A stretch of DNA of 64,000 nt from Paraglaciecola arctica (lineage in GTDB: Bacteria; Pseudomonadota; Gammaproteobacteria; Enterobacterales; Alteromonadaceae). The notes under the pieces were generated by a model, which did not search any database, was not told the origin of the DNA, and saw only the letters and a list, made by a program, of their open reading frames with translations. Shown piece by piece: positions 8,102 to 16,443 of the stretch (positions are counted from its first letter, which is position 1; every line of letters starts with the position of its first letter). The position numbers and the translations under genes are program-made. The stretch covers positions 25,236 to 89,235 of the forward strand of contig NZ_JAHKQO010000013.1 of NCBI RefSeq assembly GCF_018861065.1, written 5' to 3'.

Positions 8102-8368
8102 ATCAGCAGCCTTAAATATGAGGTAGCATTTGACCTAAACGTTTATAATGGGTGGCTTGGTAAAATTGATCAGCAGCCTTAAATATGAGGTAGCATTTGA
8201 CCTAAACGTTTATAATGGGTGGCTTGGTAAAATTGACCTCCATAATGGGTGGCTTGGTAAAATTGACCTGCCATGATAAAAATGGAAATCTAAGCATTTG
8301 ACCTAAACGTTTATAATGGGTGGCTTGGTAAAAAGCTGTAAACGTTTATAATGGGTGGCTTGGTAAAA
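8102..8368 (+). repeat. Repeat family B array downstream of the RAYT gene, including a 67-bp tandem duplication
   Basis: Five copies of TAATGGGTGGCTTGGTAAAA begin at about 8146, 8213, 8243, 8314 and 8349. The first two lie in an exact 67-bp tandem repeat (8102-8168 and 8169-8235). Most copies are preceded by GACCTAAACGTTTA. A fragment of family A (CCATGATAAAAATGG, near 8271) is embedded in the array. The array runs to within 15 bases of the stop codon of the next gene on the opposite strand. The remaining bases 7975-8101 hold no gene. Confidence 0.8.
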
Positions 8369-8382
8369 AGCTCTGGCTATGG

Positions 8383-9030
8383 TTATAAAACCTCTTCGAT
8401 TGGTTCTTCACCATTAAATAGTTCGACAATAGTGTTGTCTGTCGGAGGGTTATTAACACAAAACAACAATGCTTTGGCAACGTCACCTCGGGTAATAGTT
8501 GCTTGGTCTTTCTGCGCTGGCCGCTCAGAGGTGAATTTTGAGCTAGGGTCAAAATCGGTAAGCGAGCCAGGACGAATAATAGAGTAAAGCAGTCCGCTAT
8601 TGATTAGATGTTCGTCTGCCATATGTTTAGCAACTAAATAGGGTTGCATCTGTTCTGACCCCTTTTCTGGTTTATCTGCTCCAATTGAGCTAATCATTAC
8701 AAAATGCTTAACATTATTGGCTTTAGCATAATCTACTGCCCGGCAAGCTGCCCATAAATCGATCAGCAAGGTTTGATCGGCTCCGGTACTTCCGCCGGAT
8801 CCGGCTACAAACACAACGGTATCGCACTGTTTGTTTTCACTTTGATTAAAAGCATGGCTAAAGTCTTTTTTCAGGTCACCTTCTACGATAGTAAGATGCT
8901 CACCTTTAATATCTGATAATTTGCTTTTGTCGCGAACAAGGGCAACAACGTTTTGCTGATTGTTAACCATTATTTGAGTTAGTTTTTTACCGATTTGCCC
9001 ACTTGCGCCAATAATTAATGCATTTTTCAT
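8383..9030 (-). CDS. NAD(P)-binding protein of the atypical SDR/NmrA-like group
   Basis: A 215-residue cytoplasmic protein with a Rossmann nucleotide-binding start, ALIIGASGQIGKK (GxxGxxG). It has VVALVRDKSKL after the second strand, typical of NADP-binding atypical short-chain dehydrogenases (SDR_a5 / YwnB-like). HFVMISSIGADKPEKG corresponds to the fourth strand, and YSIIRPGSLTD to the region after the active site. The substrate is unknown. It is followed downstream by repeat array B and preceded by the MAPEG gene, 54 bases away on the same strand. Confidence 0.75.
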   Translation of the reverse strand: MKNALIIGASGQIGKKLTQIMVNNQQNVVALVRDKSKLSDIKGEHLTIVEGDLKKDFSHAFNQSENKQCDTVVFVAGSGGSTGADQTLLIDLWAACRAVDYAKANNVKHFVMISSIGADKPEKGSEQMQPYLVAKHMADEHLINSGLLYSIIRPGSLTDFDPSSKFTSERPAQKDQATITRGDVAKALLFCVNNPPTDNTIVELFNGEEPIEEVL

Positions 9031-9084
9031 TTGTTTTCCTTATTTAAAGTCGTGTATAAATTTCTGAGTTTTTGTAGAGTTTAC

Positions 9085-9501
9085 TTAAATTAATCTGATC
9101 CCTATTAGTACCAATATGAATACGTTGGCGAGTAGTCCAATTAAGAAAAAATAGGTTCTAGGGCTGGGATTTTTTTCTGTCGCGATAGCGTAATAGAGTG
9201 CCATATGTATCAACCGCGCAAACACATATATCCATACAGCGATGGCAAACAGCGGGCTTTGATAATTAAGAGAAAAGGCGAATAAAACGCTACCAATAAA
9301 AAGTGCGCTGTTTTCTAAAGTGTTATGAAATGTGCGGTGAGCTCTAAAAACAAAACTATCATGGGATAAATCTTCGCTTAATTTCCCCGGCACTGCTTCT
9401 GGCTGATTGGCCTTAGAAAATGTGGCCACTAGCCACTGAATGAATACCATTATTAGATATAGATAAAATGCAAAGTAAACTGAGTGTGCAAGCGCAATCA
9501 T
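9085..9501 (-). CDS. MAPEG family membrane protein
   Basis: A 138-residue inner-membrane protein with four hydrophobic helices. The MAPEG signature appears as FRAHRTFHNTLENSALFI, followed by VFARLIHMALYY. Eukaryotic relatives are microsomal glutathione transferases and eicosanoid enzymes; bacterial members are mostly uncharacterised. TTTCCTTG just upstream of the start (plus-strand reading) gives an AAGGAAAC ribosome-binding site on the minus strand. The neighbouring NAD(P)-binding gene could be co-transcribed. Confidence 0.8.
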   Translation of the reverse strand: MIALAHSVYFAFYLYLIMVFIQWLVATFSKANQPEAVPGKLSEDLSHDSFVFRAHRTFHNTLENSALFIGSVLFAFSLNYQSPLFAIAVWIYVFARLIHMALYYAIATEKNPSPRTYFFLIGLLANVFILVLIGIRLI

Positions 9502-10036
9502 AAAATTGTTTCCTTGATGTCATGTTAGAAACATAAGAAAGCAATATATGTACCTCAAATAACCAATTGATTTATAAGAATTATTTATTTTATAAAGATA
9601 GAGGTGTGTAATTTTTACAGCGTTGACGATAAGAATTACTGAAGAGGTTTAGTAGGCGAACCGCTATGCTGCGCTTTATATACAGAGATTTTCTAAAAAT
9701 AAAGTTTGACCTGCTATTTGCTTTATTCACTCGAACCAGTACTTTCTCCGTGATGTGCGGATAACTGGCAAACAAAAATCTAATTTGAAAAGGGAAGCTC
9801 AAGACACATGGCCTAGTTAGGTCATGGAGCAACGCATCAACGACCAGCAAGGCGACGCTTGTTAGCTTAGTATTGAGCAGTTACAGTTAAAGCAAACAAC
9901 AGCAGCGGCTCCGATGATTTTGATGAAAGTGATATTTGTTAAGCAAGGCAAAAGTATATGAATGTAGCGCTAGTTTTCTGCGCTTGAAAAAGTAATTAAG
10001 GGCTCGCAGATATCACGAGCCCTGCTACTTCAAAAC
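9502..10036. other. Gene-free stretch of about 535 bases
   Basis: No supported gene. An 86-codon minus-strand ORF (9590-9850) has no recognisable domain, no good ribosome-binding site and an amino-acid mix resembling random sequence, so I reject it. The right end contains the terminator-like hairpin at 9999-10023 belonging to the next minus-strand gene. Confidence 0.5.
9999..10023 (-). terminator. Intrinsic terminator of the saccharopine-dehydrogenase-like gene
   Basis: AGGGCTCG at 9999-10006 pairs with CGAGCCCT at 10016-10023 around a 9-base loop. Read on the minus strand the stem is followed by TAATTACTTTTTC. It lies 14 bases beyond the stop codon at 10037. Confidence 0.65.
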
Positions 10037-11212
10037 TTATTCTTGAGTAAAGGTTAATCCCGCATTCGCTACAAGGCGTTTGATCAACTTGTCGCCCATT
10101 GCGGGGGCGGTAGTCCAAATTCCACCTTGAGTTTGTTGTGAATCTTTGACCAAACAGATAGCAGATTCAGCAATGATTTTAGAGGTTGAGCCATAGCCGG
10201 GATCTCTATCACCTTTGACTGAAACATTTATTTGGTTGCCTTGAGCATCCGAACCTATGTATAACAAGTCGTATAAACCTGCTTCTCGCTCTTCTTTGCT
10301 TGGTCCTTCACCAGGTTTAGGGCCGCCATTACCGCCCATGCTTTTGTCGTTCGCCATAGCGTTAGCAATGGCTTCGCCTTTTTCGCCTGGACCTGTCATA
10401 AACATTTCGTCGTATACAAAGTCATCGCCATATTGGCTGTCTAATAAAAAGTTAGAACGTTGCACGTTACGGGTATTGATAGCTGCCATGACAAAAGGTG
10501 TTACCCATGTGCCTAAATCTTCTTCGTAGTAGGGCTTATTGCCAAAAGGTTGTTCGGCACCAGTAAATCCTGGGGTCAGTGAAAAGGGGTTAAGCAAGGC
10601 TTCCATTTTGGCTGGATCTTGTTTCGCCGCAATCAAAGTCGCTTTAAGACTAGCTGCGGTACCGCCCGAGAAAGTGCCTTTCATTTTTCTAACCCGACAT
10701 CTTACTCTTGGCATTGGGTGACCAAATTGTTCTTTAGCCAGTTGTTGTAGGTGATATACCCCAAGGTCAGAAGGAATGGAATCAAACCCACATGAAAATA
10801 CAATACGTGCACCACTGGCTTTAGCGGCTTCTTGATGGGCAGGGATCATTTCACTCATCCATACCGGCTCACCACATAAGTCGACATAATCAACACCTGA
10901 CTTGGCGCACATTGCCACTAAGTCTGATCCATATAGCTGATAGGGGCCCACAGTGGTCAATACAAGTTTGGTATCGTCTAACATGGCTTGAATTGAGCTT
11001 AAATCATCAGAATCAGCGACCACAAGAGCGGTGTCTGTAGGAGCGCCTATTTCATCACGAACTTGCGCAAGTTTTTCAGCACTTCTTCCCGCCATCGCCC
11101 ATTTCAGTGAGTCATCACCGGCGTATTGCTTAACCAAATATTCAGCTACTAAACGGCCGGTAAAGCCAGTGGCACCATAAATAACAATATCGAATTTTTT
11201 ATTTGTACTCAT
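10037..11212 (-). CDS. Saccharopine dehydrogenase family protein (trans-acting enoyl reductase-like)
   Basis: A 391-residue protein with an N-terminal Rossmann domain (DIVIYGATGFTGRLVAEYL). GPYQLYGSDLVAMCAKSGVDYVDLCGE is characteristic of the saccharopine-dehydrogenase-like family that includes mycobacterial trans-acting enoyl reductases. The C-terminal half contains GYGSTSKIIAESAICL. True lysine-pathway saccharopine dehydrogenase is unlikely because this family is divergent; the substrate is unknown. It is monocistronic, with a terminator behind it and AGGAGTGCG before the start. Confidence 0.75.
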   Translation of the reverse strand: MSTNKKFDIVIYGATGFTGRLVAEYLVKQYAGDDSLKWAMAGRSAEKLAQVRDEIGAPTDTALVVADSDDLSSIQAMLDDTKLVLTTVGPYQLYGSDLVAMCAKSGVDYVDLCGEPVWMSEMIPAHQEAAKASGARIVFSCGFDSIPSDLGVYHLQQLAKEQFGHPMPRVRCRVRKMKGTFSGGTAASLKATLIAAKQDPAKMEALLNPFSLTPGFTGAEQPFGNKPYYEEDLGTWVTPFVMAAINTRNVQRSNFLLDSQYGDDFVYDEMFMTGPGEKGEAIANAMANDKSMGGNGGPKPGEGPSKEEREAGLYDLLYIGSDAQGNQINVSVKGDRDPGYGSTSKIIAESAICLVKDSQQTQGGIWTTAPAMGDKLIKRLVANAGLTFTQE

Positions 11213-11326
11213 TACGCACTCCTATAACTTTTTGTGTGTTGAGTTTAATAGGGATTATCTATAATTTTAATTTATTTAGGTAATGGCTAACTATATTCTT
11301 TATTAATGGGTGTTGGGCGATGCCGC

Positions 11327-11353
11327 AAAAAAAACGAGTCTAGCGACTCGTTT
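11327..11353 (-). terminator. Intrinsic terminator of pykA
   Basis: AAACGAGTC (11332-11340), loop TAGC and GACTCGTTT (11345-11353) form a nine-pair stem. On the minus strand it is followed by a run of eight T (plus-strand A at 11327-11334). It lies 44 bases beyond the pykA stop. Confidence 0.88.
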
Positions 11354-11396
11354 CTTATTTGGGATAAAAACTAGACAATGCTAGTTTACATGTTGC

Positions 11397-12830
11397 TTAG
11401 GCTGTAACAATCTTACAGGCATTGGTGCCACCCACTGTTTCCATCACATCACCATAAGTCATGATGAATTGGTCGCCTGATTCCAAAATACCTTTTTCTA
11501 GTAATACGGCAACTACGTCGTCTTTCAGTTTACCTGGGTCACTGCCACGAGAATCAAAAAAGACTGGTTTAACACCGCGGTATAACGCCATCTTGTTTAA
11601 TGTGCTTTCATGTCTAGATAGAGCATAAATTGACAAAGATGTAGTGATACGTGACATCAACAATGGCGTGCTACCACTTTCTGTTAATGCAACAATAGCC
11701 TTTATTGTACTTAAGTGGTTGGCAGAGTAGACCGCACTTAATGCGACGGTTTCACTGACCGAATGGAATGCTTCATCCATTCTATGTTTAGACACAGTCA
11801 CACTAGGGTGAGTTTCTGCACCCACACATACTCTTGCCATTGCTTCTACAGTTTCAACAGGAAACTCACCCGCAGCAGTTTCAGCGGATAACATAACCGC
11901 ATCAGTACCATCTAATACTGCATTCGCCACATCCATTACTTCTGCTCGTGTTGGCATGGGGCTGGTGATCATTGATTCCATCATTTGTGTGGCAGTGATG
12001 ACCACTTTATTTAGTTGACGCGATCGTGCGATGAGCTTTTTCTGTACGCCTACTAATTCAGCATCACCAATCTCAACGCCTAAATCACCACGGGCTACCA
12101 TGACTGCGTCAGAAGCTTCGATAATATCGTCAATGGCTTCGTCAGAGGCGACTGTTTCGGCACGTTCGACTTTGGCACAAATCATCGCATTACAACCTGC
12201 TTTTTCTGCCAGTTGACGGGCATAACGTAAATCATCGCCAGAACGTGGGAACGAGACGGCTAAATAGTCGACGCCAATTTTTGCTGCGGTCACAATGTCT
12301 TCTTTATCTTTAGCTGTTAATGCTTCAGCCGACAAACCACCACCTTGACGATTAATACCTTTGTTGTTTGATAGCTTGCCAGCAACTGTCACTTCGGTAT
12401 GTACTTTATTACCTTCAACGCTAGTCACTACTAGCTGAATGCGACCATCATCAAGTAATAATAAATCATCTTTAACTACATCTTGAGGTAATGCTTTGTA
12501 ATCGATACCCACAGCTTGTTGGTTACCATCATCTTTACCCATGTCGGCATCAAGAATAAAGTGGTCGCCAATCTTCAATTTGATAGAACCATCTACGAAT
12601 TTAGATACGCGAATTTTAGGGCCTTGCAAATCACCTAAAATGGCAACGTATTTACCCAGCTTTTTAGCAGCAGTGCGCACTTTATTGGCACGGTTAATAT
12701 GATCTTCGGCCGTTCCATGAGAAAAGTTCATGCGAACCACATTGGTTCCAGCTTTAATAATCGCTTCTATTTGTTCCACTGTATCTGTAGATGGACCTAA
12801 GGTAGCGAGTATTTTTGTTCTTCTTAACAT
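11397..12830 (-). CDS. pykA: Pyruvate kinase (PykA type)
   Basis: A 477-residue cytoplasmic enzyme that transfers phosphate from phosphoenolpyruvate to ADP. The start [14 protein letters not shown], the VRMNFSHG substrate loop, the catalytic motif [23 protein letters not shown] and the ATQMMESMI segment are all intact. Length and sequence are closer to Escherichia PykA (480 aa) than to PykF. A HexR-type operator at 12992-13006 lies about 160 bases upstream. This fits coordinated control with the Entner-Doudoroff genes, whose pathway ends in pyruvate. Confidence 0.95.
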   Translation of the reverse strand: MLRRTKILATLGPSTDTVEQIEAIIKAGTNVVRMNFSHGTAEDHINRANKVRTAAKKLGKYVAILGDLQGPKIRVSKFVDGSIKLKIGDHFILDADMGKDDGNQQAVGIDYKALPQDVVKDDLLLLDDGRIQLVVTSVEGNKVHTEVTVAGKLSNNKGINRQGGGLSAEALTAKDKEDIVTAAKIGVDYLAVSFPRSGDDLRYARQLAEKAGCNAMICAKVERAETVASDEAIDDIIEASDAVMVARGDLGVEIGDAELVGVQKKLIARSRQLNKVVITATQMMESMITSPMPTRAEVMDVANAVLDGTDAVMLSAETAAGEFPVETVEAMARVCVGAETHPSVTVSKHRMDEAFHSVSETVALSAVYSANHLSTIKAIVALTESGSTPLLMSRITTSLSIYALSRHESTLNKMALYRGVKPVFFDSRGSDPGKLKDDVVAVLLEKGILESGDQFIMTYGDVMETVGGTNACKIVTA

Positions 12831-12991
12831 AGTTTAGTTACTCTATTGTTATGGCGCGTTTGTTACCTATCCCATGCAGTACTTGCTATTGAAGACAGGC
12901 TCAGTTCAATAAATTAAGCATAGCCTTTTTTAAGGCGTTAGTTATTTTTGTAGATATCTACAAACTTGAAATAGTTATAAATTAACAAAAG

Positions 12992-13006
12992 TGTAATTTT
13001 ATTACG
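12992..13006 (-). promoter_or_regulatory. HexR-type operator upstream of pykA
   Basis: TGTAATTTTATTACG matches the gammaproteobacterial HexR palindrome (TGTAATwwwATTACA) with one mismatch at the last base. It lies in the gap between the hexR terminator and pykA, so its natural target is pykA. Binding is inferred. Confidence 0.7.
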
Positions 13007-13049
13007 AAAATGGTAGTGCAAAACGACCAAAAAGTGAAATTATTCTAAT

Positions 13050-13071
13050 AAAAAAGAGCCTATTGGCTCTA
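13050..13071 (-). terminator. Intrinsic terminator of hexR
   Basis: AGAGCC (13055-13060), loop TATT and GGCTCT (13065-13070) form the stem. On the minus strand the stem is followed by a T run (plus-strand A at 13050-13055). It lies about 30 bases beyond the hexR stop and separates it from pykA. Confidence 0.85.
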
Positions 13072-13099
13072 TTTTATTAGAATAAGGTAACAATTTACG

Positions 13100-13951
13100 T
13101 TAATCACCACGTTTATCAAACCTCGACCCTCGTAAAGTATCTTTCACTCGTTTCAGGTTTTCTCTAAATTTGTTGCCTCTTCTAAGCGTAAAGCCAGTCG
13201 CCAATATGTCAATTAGGATTAGCTGGGCAATCCTAGAGGCCATAGGCATATACATATCTGTATCTTCTGGTACTTCAAGAGATAACACTAAGTTACATTC
13301 TTGGGCTAATGGGCTGTCTTTAGACGTAATTCCCATCACAGTTGCATCGTTGCCACGGGCAATTTGGGCTATTTCTACCAGGCTCTTAGTTCTGCCAGTG
13401 TGAGAAATGAGTACCACTACGTCCCCTTCGCCAGAATTCATGCAGCTCATACGCTGCATGATAATATCTTCGAAGTAGATGACAGGAACATTAAAACGGA
13501 AAAATTTATTTAAGGCATCGTGGGCAACAGAAGCTGAGGCTCCTAAACCAAAGAAAGATATCTTTTGGGCCTGAGTCAATAAGTCTACGGCGCGGTTAAT
13601 CGTTGCAATATCAGCTGATTGCCTTGCAACTTCCAAGGAGGCCATAGTGGATTCAAATATTTTGTGGGTATATTCTTCTGGTCCGTCATTTTCTTCAACG
13701 TGGCGGTTTACATAAGGCGTACCGTTCGCAAGACTTTGCGCTAAATGTAATTTAAAATCAGGATAACCTTTAGTGTCTAACCTACGGCAAAAACGGTTGA
13801 CTGTAGGTTCACTTACACCTGACATTTTTGCCAGTGTGGCAATGCTACTGTGGATCGCGGTTTGCGGATTCGCTAGTATGACCTCTGCAACTTTGCGTTC
13901 AGACTTACTAAAGACGGCATTATGTTGGGTTATTTTTTCTAGAATATTCAT
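13100..13951 (-). CDS. hexR: HexR, RpiR-family regulator of central carbon metabolism
   Basis: A 283-residue regulator. An N-terminal HTH_6 domain (ATLAKMSGVSEPTVNRFCRRL) occupies about residues 1-77. A SIS sugar-phosphate domain follows (FFGLGASASVAHDALNKF ... VVVLISHTGRTKSLVEIA). HexR of this order binds KDPG, the Entner-Doudoroff intermediate, and controls zwf, edd, eda and pykA. The divergent zwf-pgl-edd-glk-eda operon and the HexR-type boxes on both sides support the name strongly. It has its own terminator, so pykA is a separate unit. Confidence 0.92.
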   Translation of the reverse strand: MNILEKITQHNAVFSKSERKVAEVILANPQTAIHSSIATLAKMSGVSEPTVNRFCRRLDTKGYPDFKLHLAQSLANGTPYVNRHVEENDGPEEYTHKIFESTMASLEVARQSADIATINRAVDLLTQAQKISFFGLGASASVAHDALNKFFRFNVPVIYFEDIIMQRMSCMNSGEGDVVVLISHTGRTKSLVEIAQIARGNDATVMGITSKDSPLAQECNLVLSLEVPEDTDMYMPMASRIAQLILIDILATGFTLRRGNKFRENLKRVKDTLRGSRFDKRGD

Positions 13952-14033
13952 GCGCGCATCAAAAACTTCATTATAATGGTTTCACTAAAAGGCCAGAATT
14001 TACTTCGGCTCATTACCGCCAGAATACTATAGT

Positions 14034-14048
14034 TGTAATTTTTTAACA
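14034..14048. promoter_or_regulatory. Weak second HexR-like site in the hexR-zwf gap
   Basis: TGTAATTTTTTAACA differs from the HexR consensus form TGTAATTTTATTACA at two positions. It lies closer to hexR and could allow autoregulation, but two mismatches in AT-rich DNA make this tentative. Confidence 0.3.
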
Positions 14049-14120
14049 GGAAATCTTTCGGATTAATGGACCGAAAACCGTTATTTCTTGATATTTAGCG
14101 GTGTGAGTCTCGTGAAAAGT

Positions 14121-14135
14121 TGTAAAATTACTACA
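14121..14135 (+). promoter_or_regulatory. HexR-type operator upstream of zwf
   Basis: TGTAAAATTACTACA, reverse complement TGTAGTAATTTTACA, fits the HexR pseudo-palindrome. It lies 100 bases before the zwf start in the divergent hexR-zwf control region. Confidence 0.65.
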
Positions 14136-14235
14136 TTTGATGTTAAATTTTACGTTATGGGTTGTTGATTAGCTTGTAACCGTATTTCGTTACAACAATT
14201 AACACAATCAATCAAAATATTAGTAGGCAGAAAAA

Positions 14236-15726
14236 ATGGTTTTGGAAAATTCGTTCGAACCTTGTGATTTCGTATTGTTTGGCACACAAGGCGATTTAGC
14301 CAGACGTAAACTTTTACCTTCTTTATATCAACTTGAAAAATCTGATTTGATGCACGCCGAAACAAAAGTGATTGGTGTAGCGCGTCAAGATATCAGTAAA
14401 GAAGATTACGTTTCACTCGTAAAAGAGAACATTGAAAAATTTACTAAAGAAGCCGTTTGTGAAGAAACATGGGCGCGCTTCTCAGAAAAATTAGACTACG
14501 TGCAAGTCGATATGAAAGATATCGCTAGCTACAAAGCTTTCAAAGATCATGTGGATCCAAAGCGAATGATGGTTTGTTATTTTGCAACACCACCGTCAAT
14601 TTTTGGGGACATTTGCTTAGGGCTTAAAGCTGCAAAAATCATTGATAAAAGCATGCGAGTGGTATTGGAAAAACCAATTGGACACAACTTAGAATCATCT
14701 AAAGTGATTAATGACCAAGTCGCCGAGTTTTTTGACGAATCTCAAATCTATCGAATTGATCATTATTTAGGAAAAGAAACGGTTTTAAATCTAATCGCGT
14801 TACGTTTCGCAAATTCGATTTTTGCCACCAATTGGGATCATAACTGTATTGATCACGTACAAATTAGTGTCGCTGAATCTGTAGGTATTGAGGGCCGTTG
14901 GGGATACTTCGACGAAGCCGGTCAAATGCGCGACATGGTTCAAAACCATCTATTACAGATTCTCACGTTAATCGCTATGGAGCCTCCCGCGAATTTGGAT
15001 GCAGACAGTATTCGTGATGAAAAACTTAAGGTTCTCAAATCTCTACGACCTATTAATGCTAGCAATGTCCGAGAAAACACGGTTCGTGGTCAGTATGTAG
15101 GAGGATTTGTTAAAGGCCAAGAAGTGCCTGGTTACTTAGATGAAGCCGATGCCAACACTTCAAGTGAGACAGAAACCTTTATTGCCTTAAAAGTAGAATT
15201 AGATAACTGGCGTTGGGCTGGTGTGCCATTCTATTTGCGCACAGGGAAACGTTTACCTGATAAAACCAGTGAAGTGGTTATCTACTTTAAACGTCAACCT
15301 CATAATTTGTTTAAAGAAAGTTTCCCACAGTTACCACCCAACAAACTCACTATTCGTTTGCAACCAGACGAAGGGGTTGAAGTGACAGTCATGAACAAAG
15401 TGCCTGGATTGACTGGAAAGAGTTCAATGGATTTACAAAAATCCAAATTGAATTTGAGCTTTTCTGACACCTTTAAAGACGAACGCATCGCAGATGCGTA
15501 CGAAAAATTACTGTTAGAAGTTATGTTAGGTAATCAAGCCTTATTCGTTCGTCGAGACGAAGTAGAGGCTGCATGGAAATGGGTAGATGGTATTCTAGCT
15601 GCTTGGAAAGTTAGCAATGAACCGCCTGAACCGTATCAAGCCGGTACTTGGGGGCCTGTAGCGTCGATTGCGTTACTTGCTCGTGAAGACAGAGCTTGGT
15701 ACGAAAGCCGCATGGGGAAAAAATAA
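14236..15726 (+). CDS. zwf: Glucose-6-phosphate 1-dehydrogenase
   Basis: A 496-residue NADP-dependent enzyme making 6-phosphogluconolactone from glucose 6-phosphate. The N-terminus has the nucleotide-binding pattern LFGTQGDLARRKLLPSLYQL. The substrate and catalytic block RIDHYLGKETVLNL is intact and is followed by MRDMVQNHLLQIL. It heads the zwf-pgl-edd-glk-eda operon, which feeds glucose into the Entner-Doudoroff route. AGG precedes the ATG by eight bases, and the HexR-type site lies upstream. Its stop overlaps the pgl start by one base (TAATG). Confidence 0.96.
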   Translation: MVLENSFEPCDFVLFGTQGDLARRKLLPSLYQLEKSDLMHAETKVIGVARQDISKEDYVSLVKENIEKFTKEAVCEETWARFSEKLDYVQVDMKDIASYKAFKDHVDPKRMMVCYFATPPSIFGDICLGLKAAKIIDKSMRVVLEKPIGHNLESSKVINDQVAEFFDESQIYRIDHYLGKETVLNLIALRFANSIFATNWDHNCIDHVQISVAESVGIEGRWGYFDEAGQMRDMVQNHLLQILTLIAMEPPANLDADSIRDEKLKVLKSLRPINASNVRENTVRGQYVGGFVKGQEVPGYLDEADANTSSETETFIALKVELDNWRWAGVPFYLRTGKRLPDKTSEVVIYFKRQPHNLFKESFPQLPPNKLTIRLQPDEGVEVTVMNKVPGLTGKSSMDLQKSKLNLSFSDTFKDERIADAYEKLLLEVMLGNQALFVRRDEVEAAWKWVDGILAAWKVSNEPPEPYQAGTWGPVASIALLAREDRAWYESRMGKK

Positions 15727-16418
15727 TGGCATTAACACAATCTAAATTTAGAACAACCGAACAACTTAATACTGCCTTTACACGTAAAATTGTAAAGTTA
15801 CTTAGGGATGGTATTGAGGAAAATGGACGCGCAAGCTTAGTTGTCTCAGGTGGTCGTACACCTGCGGAGCTTTTCGGGGCGTTGTCTAAAGCTCATTTAG
15901 AGTGGGATAAAGTTGATGTGAGTTTGGCGGATGAACGTTGGGTGGACAATACTGACGACGCCTCGAACGAAAAAATGTTACGCACTAAGTTACTGATTAA
16001 TAATGCTGCAAATGCCAATTTTGTTCCTTTAAAAACCTATCATGGCAATGCTGAAGATGCAGTGTCAACTTGTACTGAAAATTTACAAAAGATGCATACT
16101 CCTTTCGACGTGCTGATCTTAGGTATGGGTGAAGATGGACACACTGCTTCTTTGTTTCCATGCTCTGAGCAAATTGCTGAAGGTTTGGATCTTGAATCAG
16201 GAAAAGCATTTATTGCGGTACAGCCAGCGAGTGCTCCTAACCAACGTATGTCATTAACTCTGCCAGCGCTGTTAAACAGTAACCAAATATTTTTGCATCT
16301 CACAGGAGAGAGCAAAAAAGCGGTGTTAGATACGGTACTGTCTGATGATGATGCTTTAGTTATGCCAATCAGAGCTGTCATTAACAACGCCGACGTAGAG
16401 CTTGTTTGGGCACCTTGA
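15726..16418 (+). CDS. pgl: 6-phosphogluconolactonase
   Basis: A 230-residue enzyme of the DevB/SOL type that hydrolyses 6-phosphogluconolactone. Motifs [20 protein letters not shown] and [14 protein letters not shown] are in order and complete. The ATG at 15726 overlaps the last base of the zwf stop, the usual coupling for this pair. An in-frame upstream ATG at 15696 lies within zwf and is less likely. Confidence 0.94.
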   Translation: MALTQSKFRTTEQLNTAFTRKIVKLLRDGIEENGRASLVVSGGRTPAELFGALSKAHLEWDKVDVSLADERWVDNTDDASNEKMLRTKLLINNAANANFVPLKTYHGNAEDAVSTCTENLQKMHTPFDVLILGMGEDGHTASLFPCSEQIAEGLDLESGKAFIAVQPASAPNQRMSLTLPALLNSNQIFLHLTGESKKAVLDTVLSDDDALVMPIRAVINNADVELVWAP

Positions 16419-16443
16419 AAATATTTTAGTTATAGGAAAATCC

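Noticed and set aside
6742..8368. CRISPR array
   Set aside because: Repeats are short and irregularly spaced, some are exact tandems without spacers, and no cas genes are present; the adjacent RAYT explains them better.
9590..9850. An 86-codon minus-strand ORF in the gap before the saccharopine-dehydrogenase-like gene
   Set aside because: No recognisable domain, no ribosome-binding site and random-looking composition; more likely chance in non-coding DNA.
14150..14365. Minus-strand ORF across the zwf start
   Set aside because: It lies over the zwf ribosome-binding site and coding start in a shadow frame, with no recognisable product.
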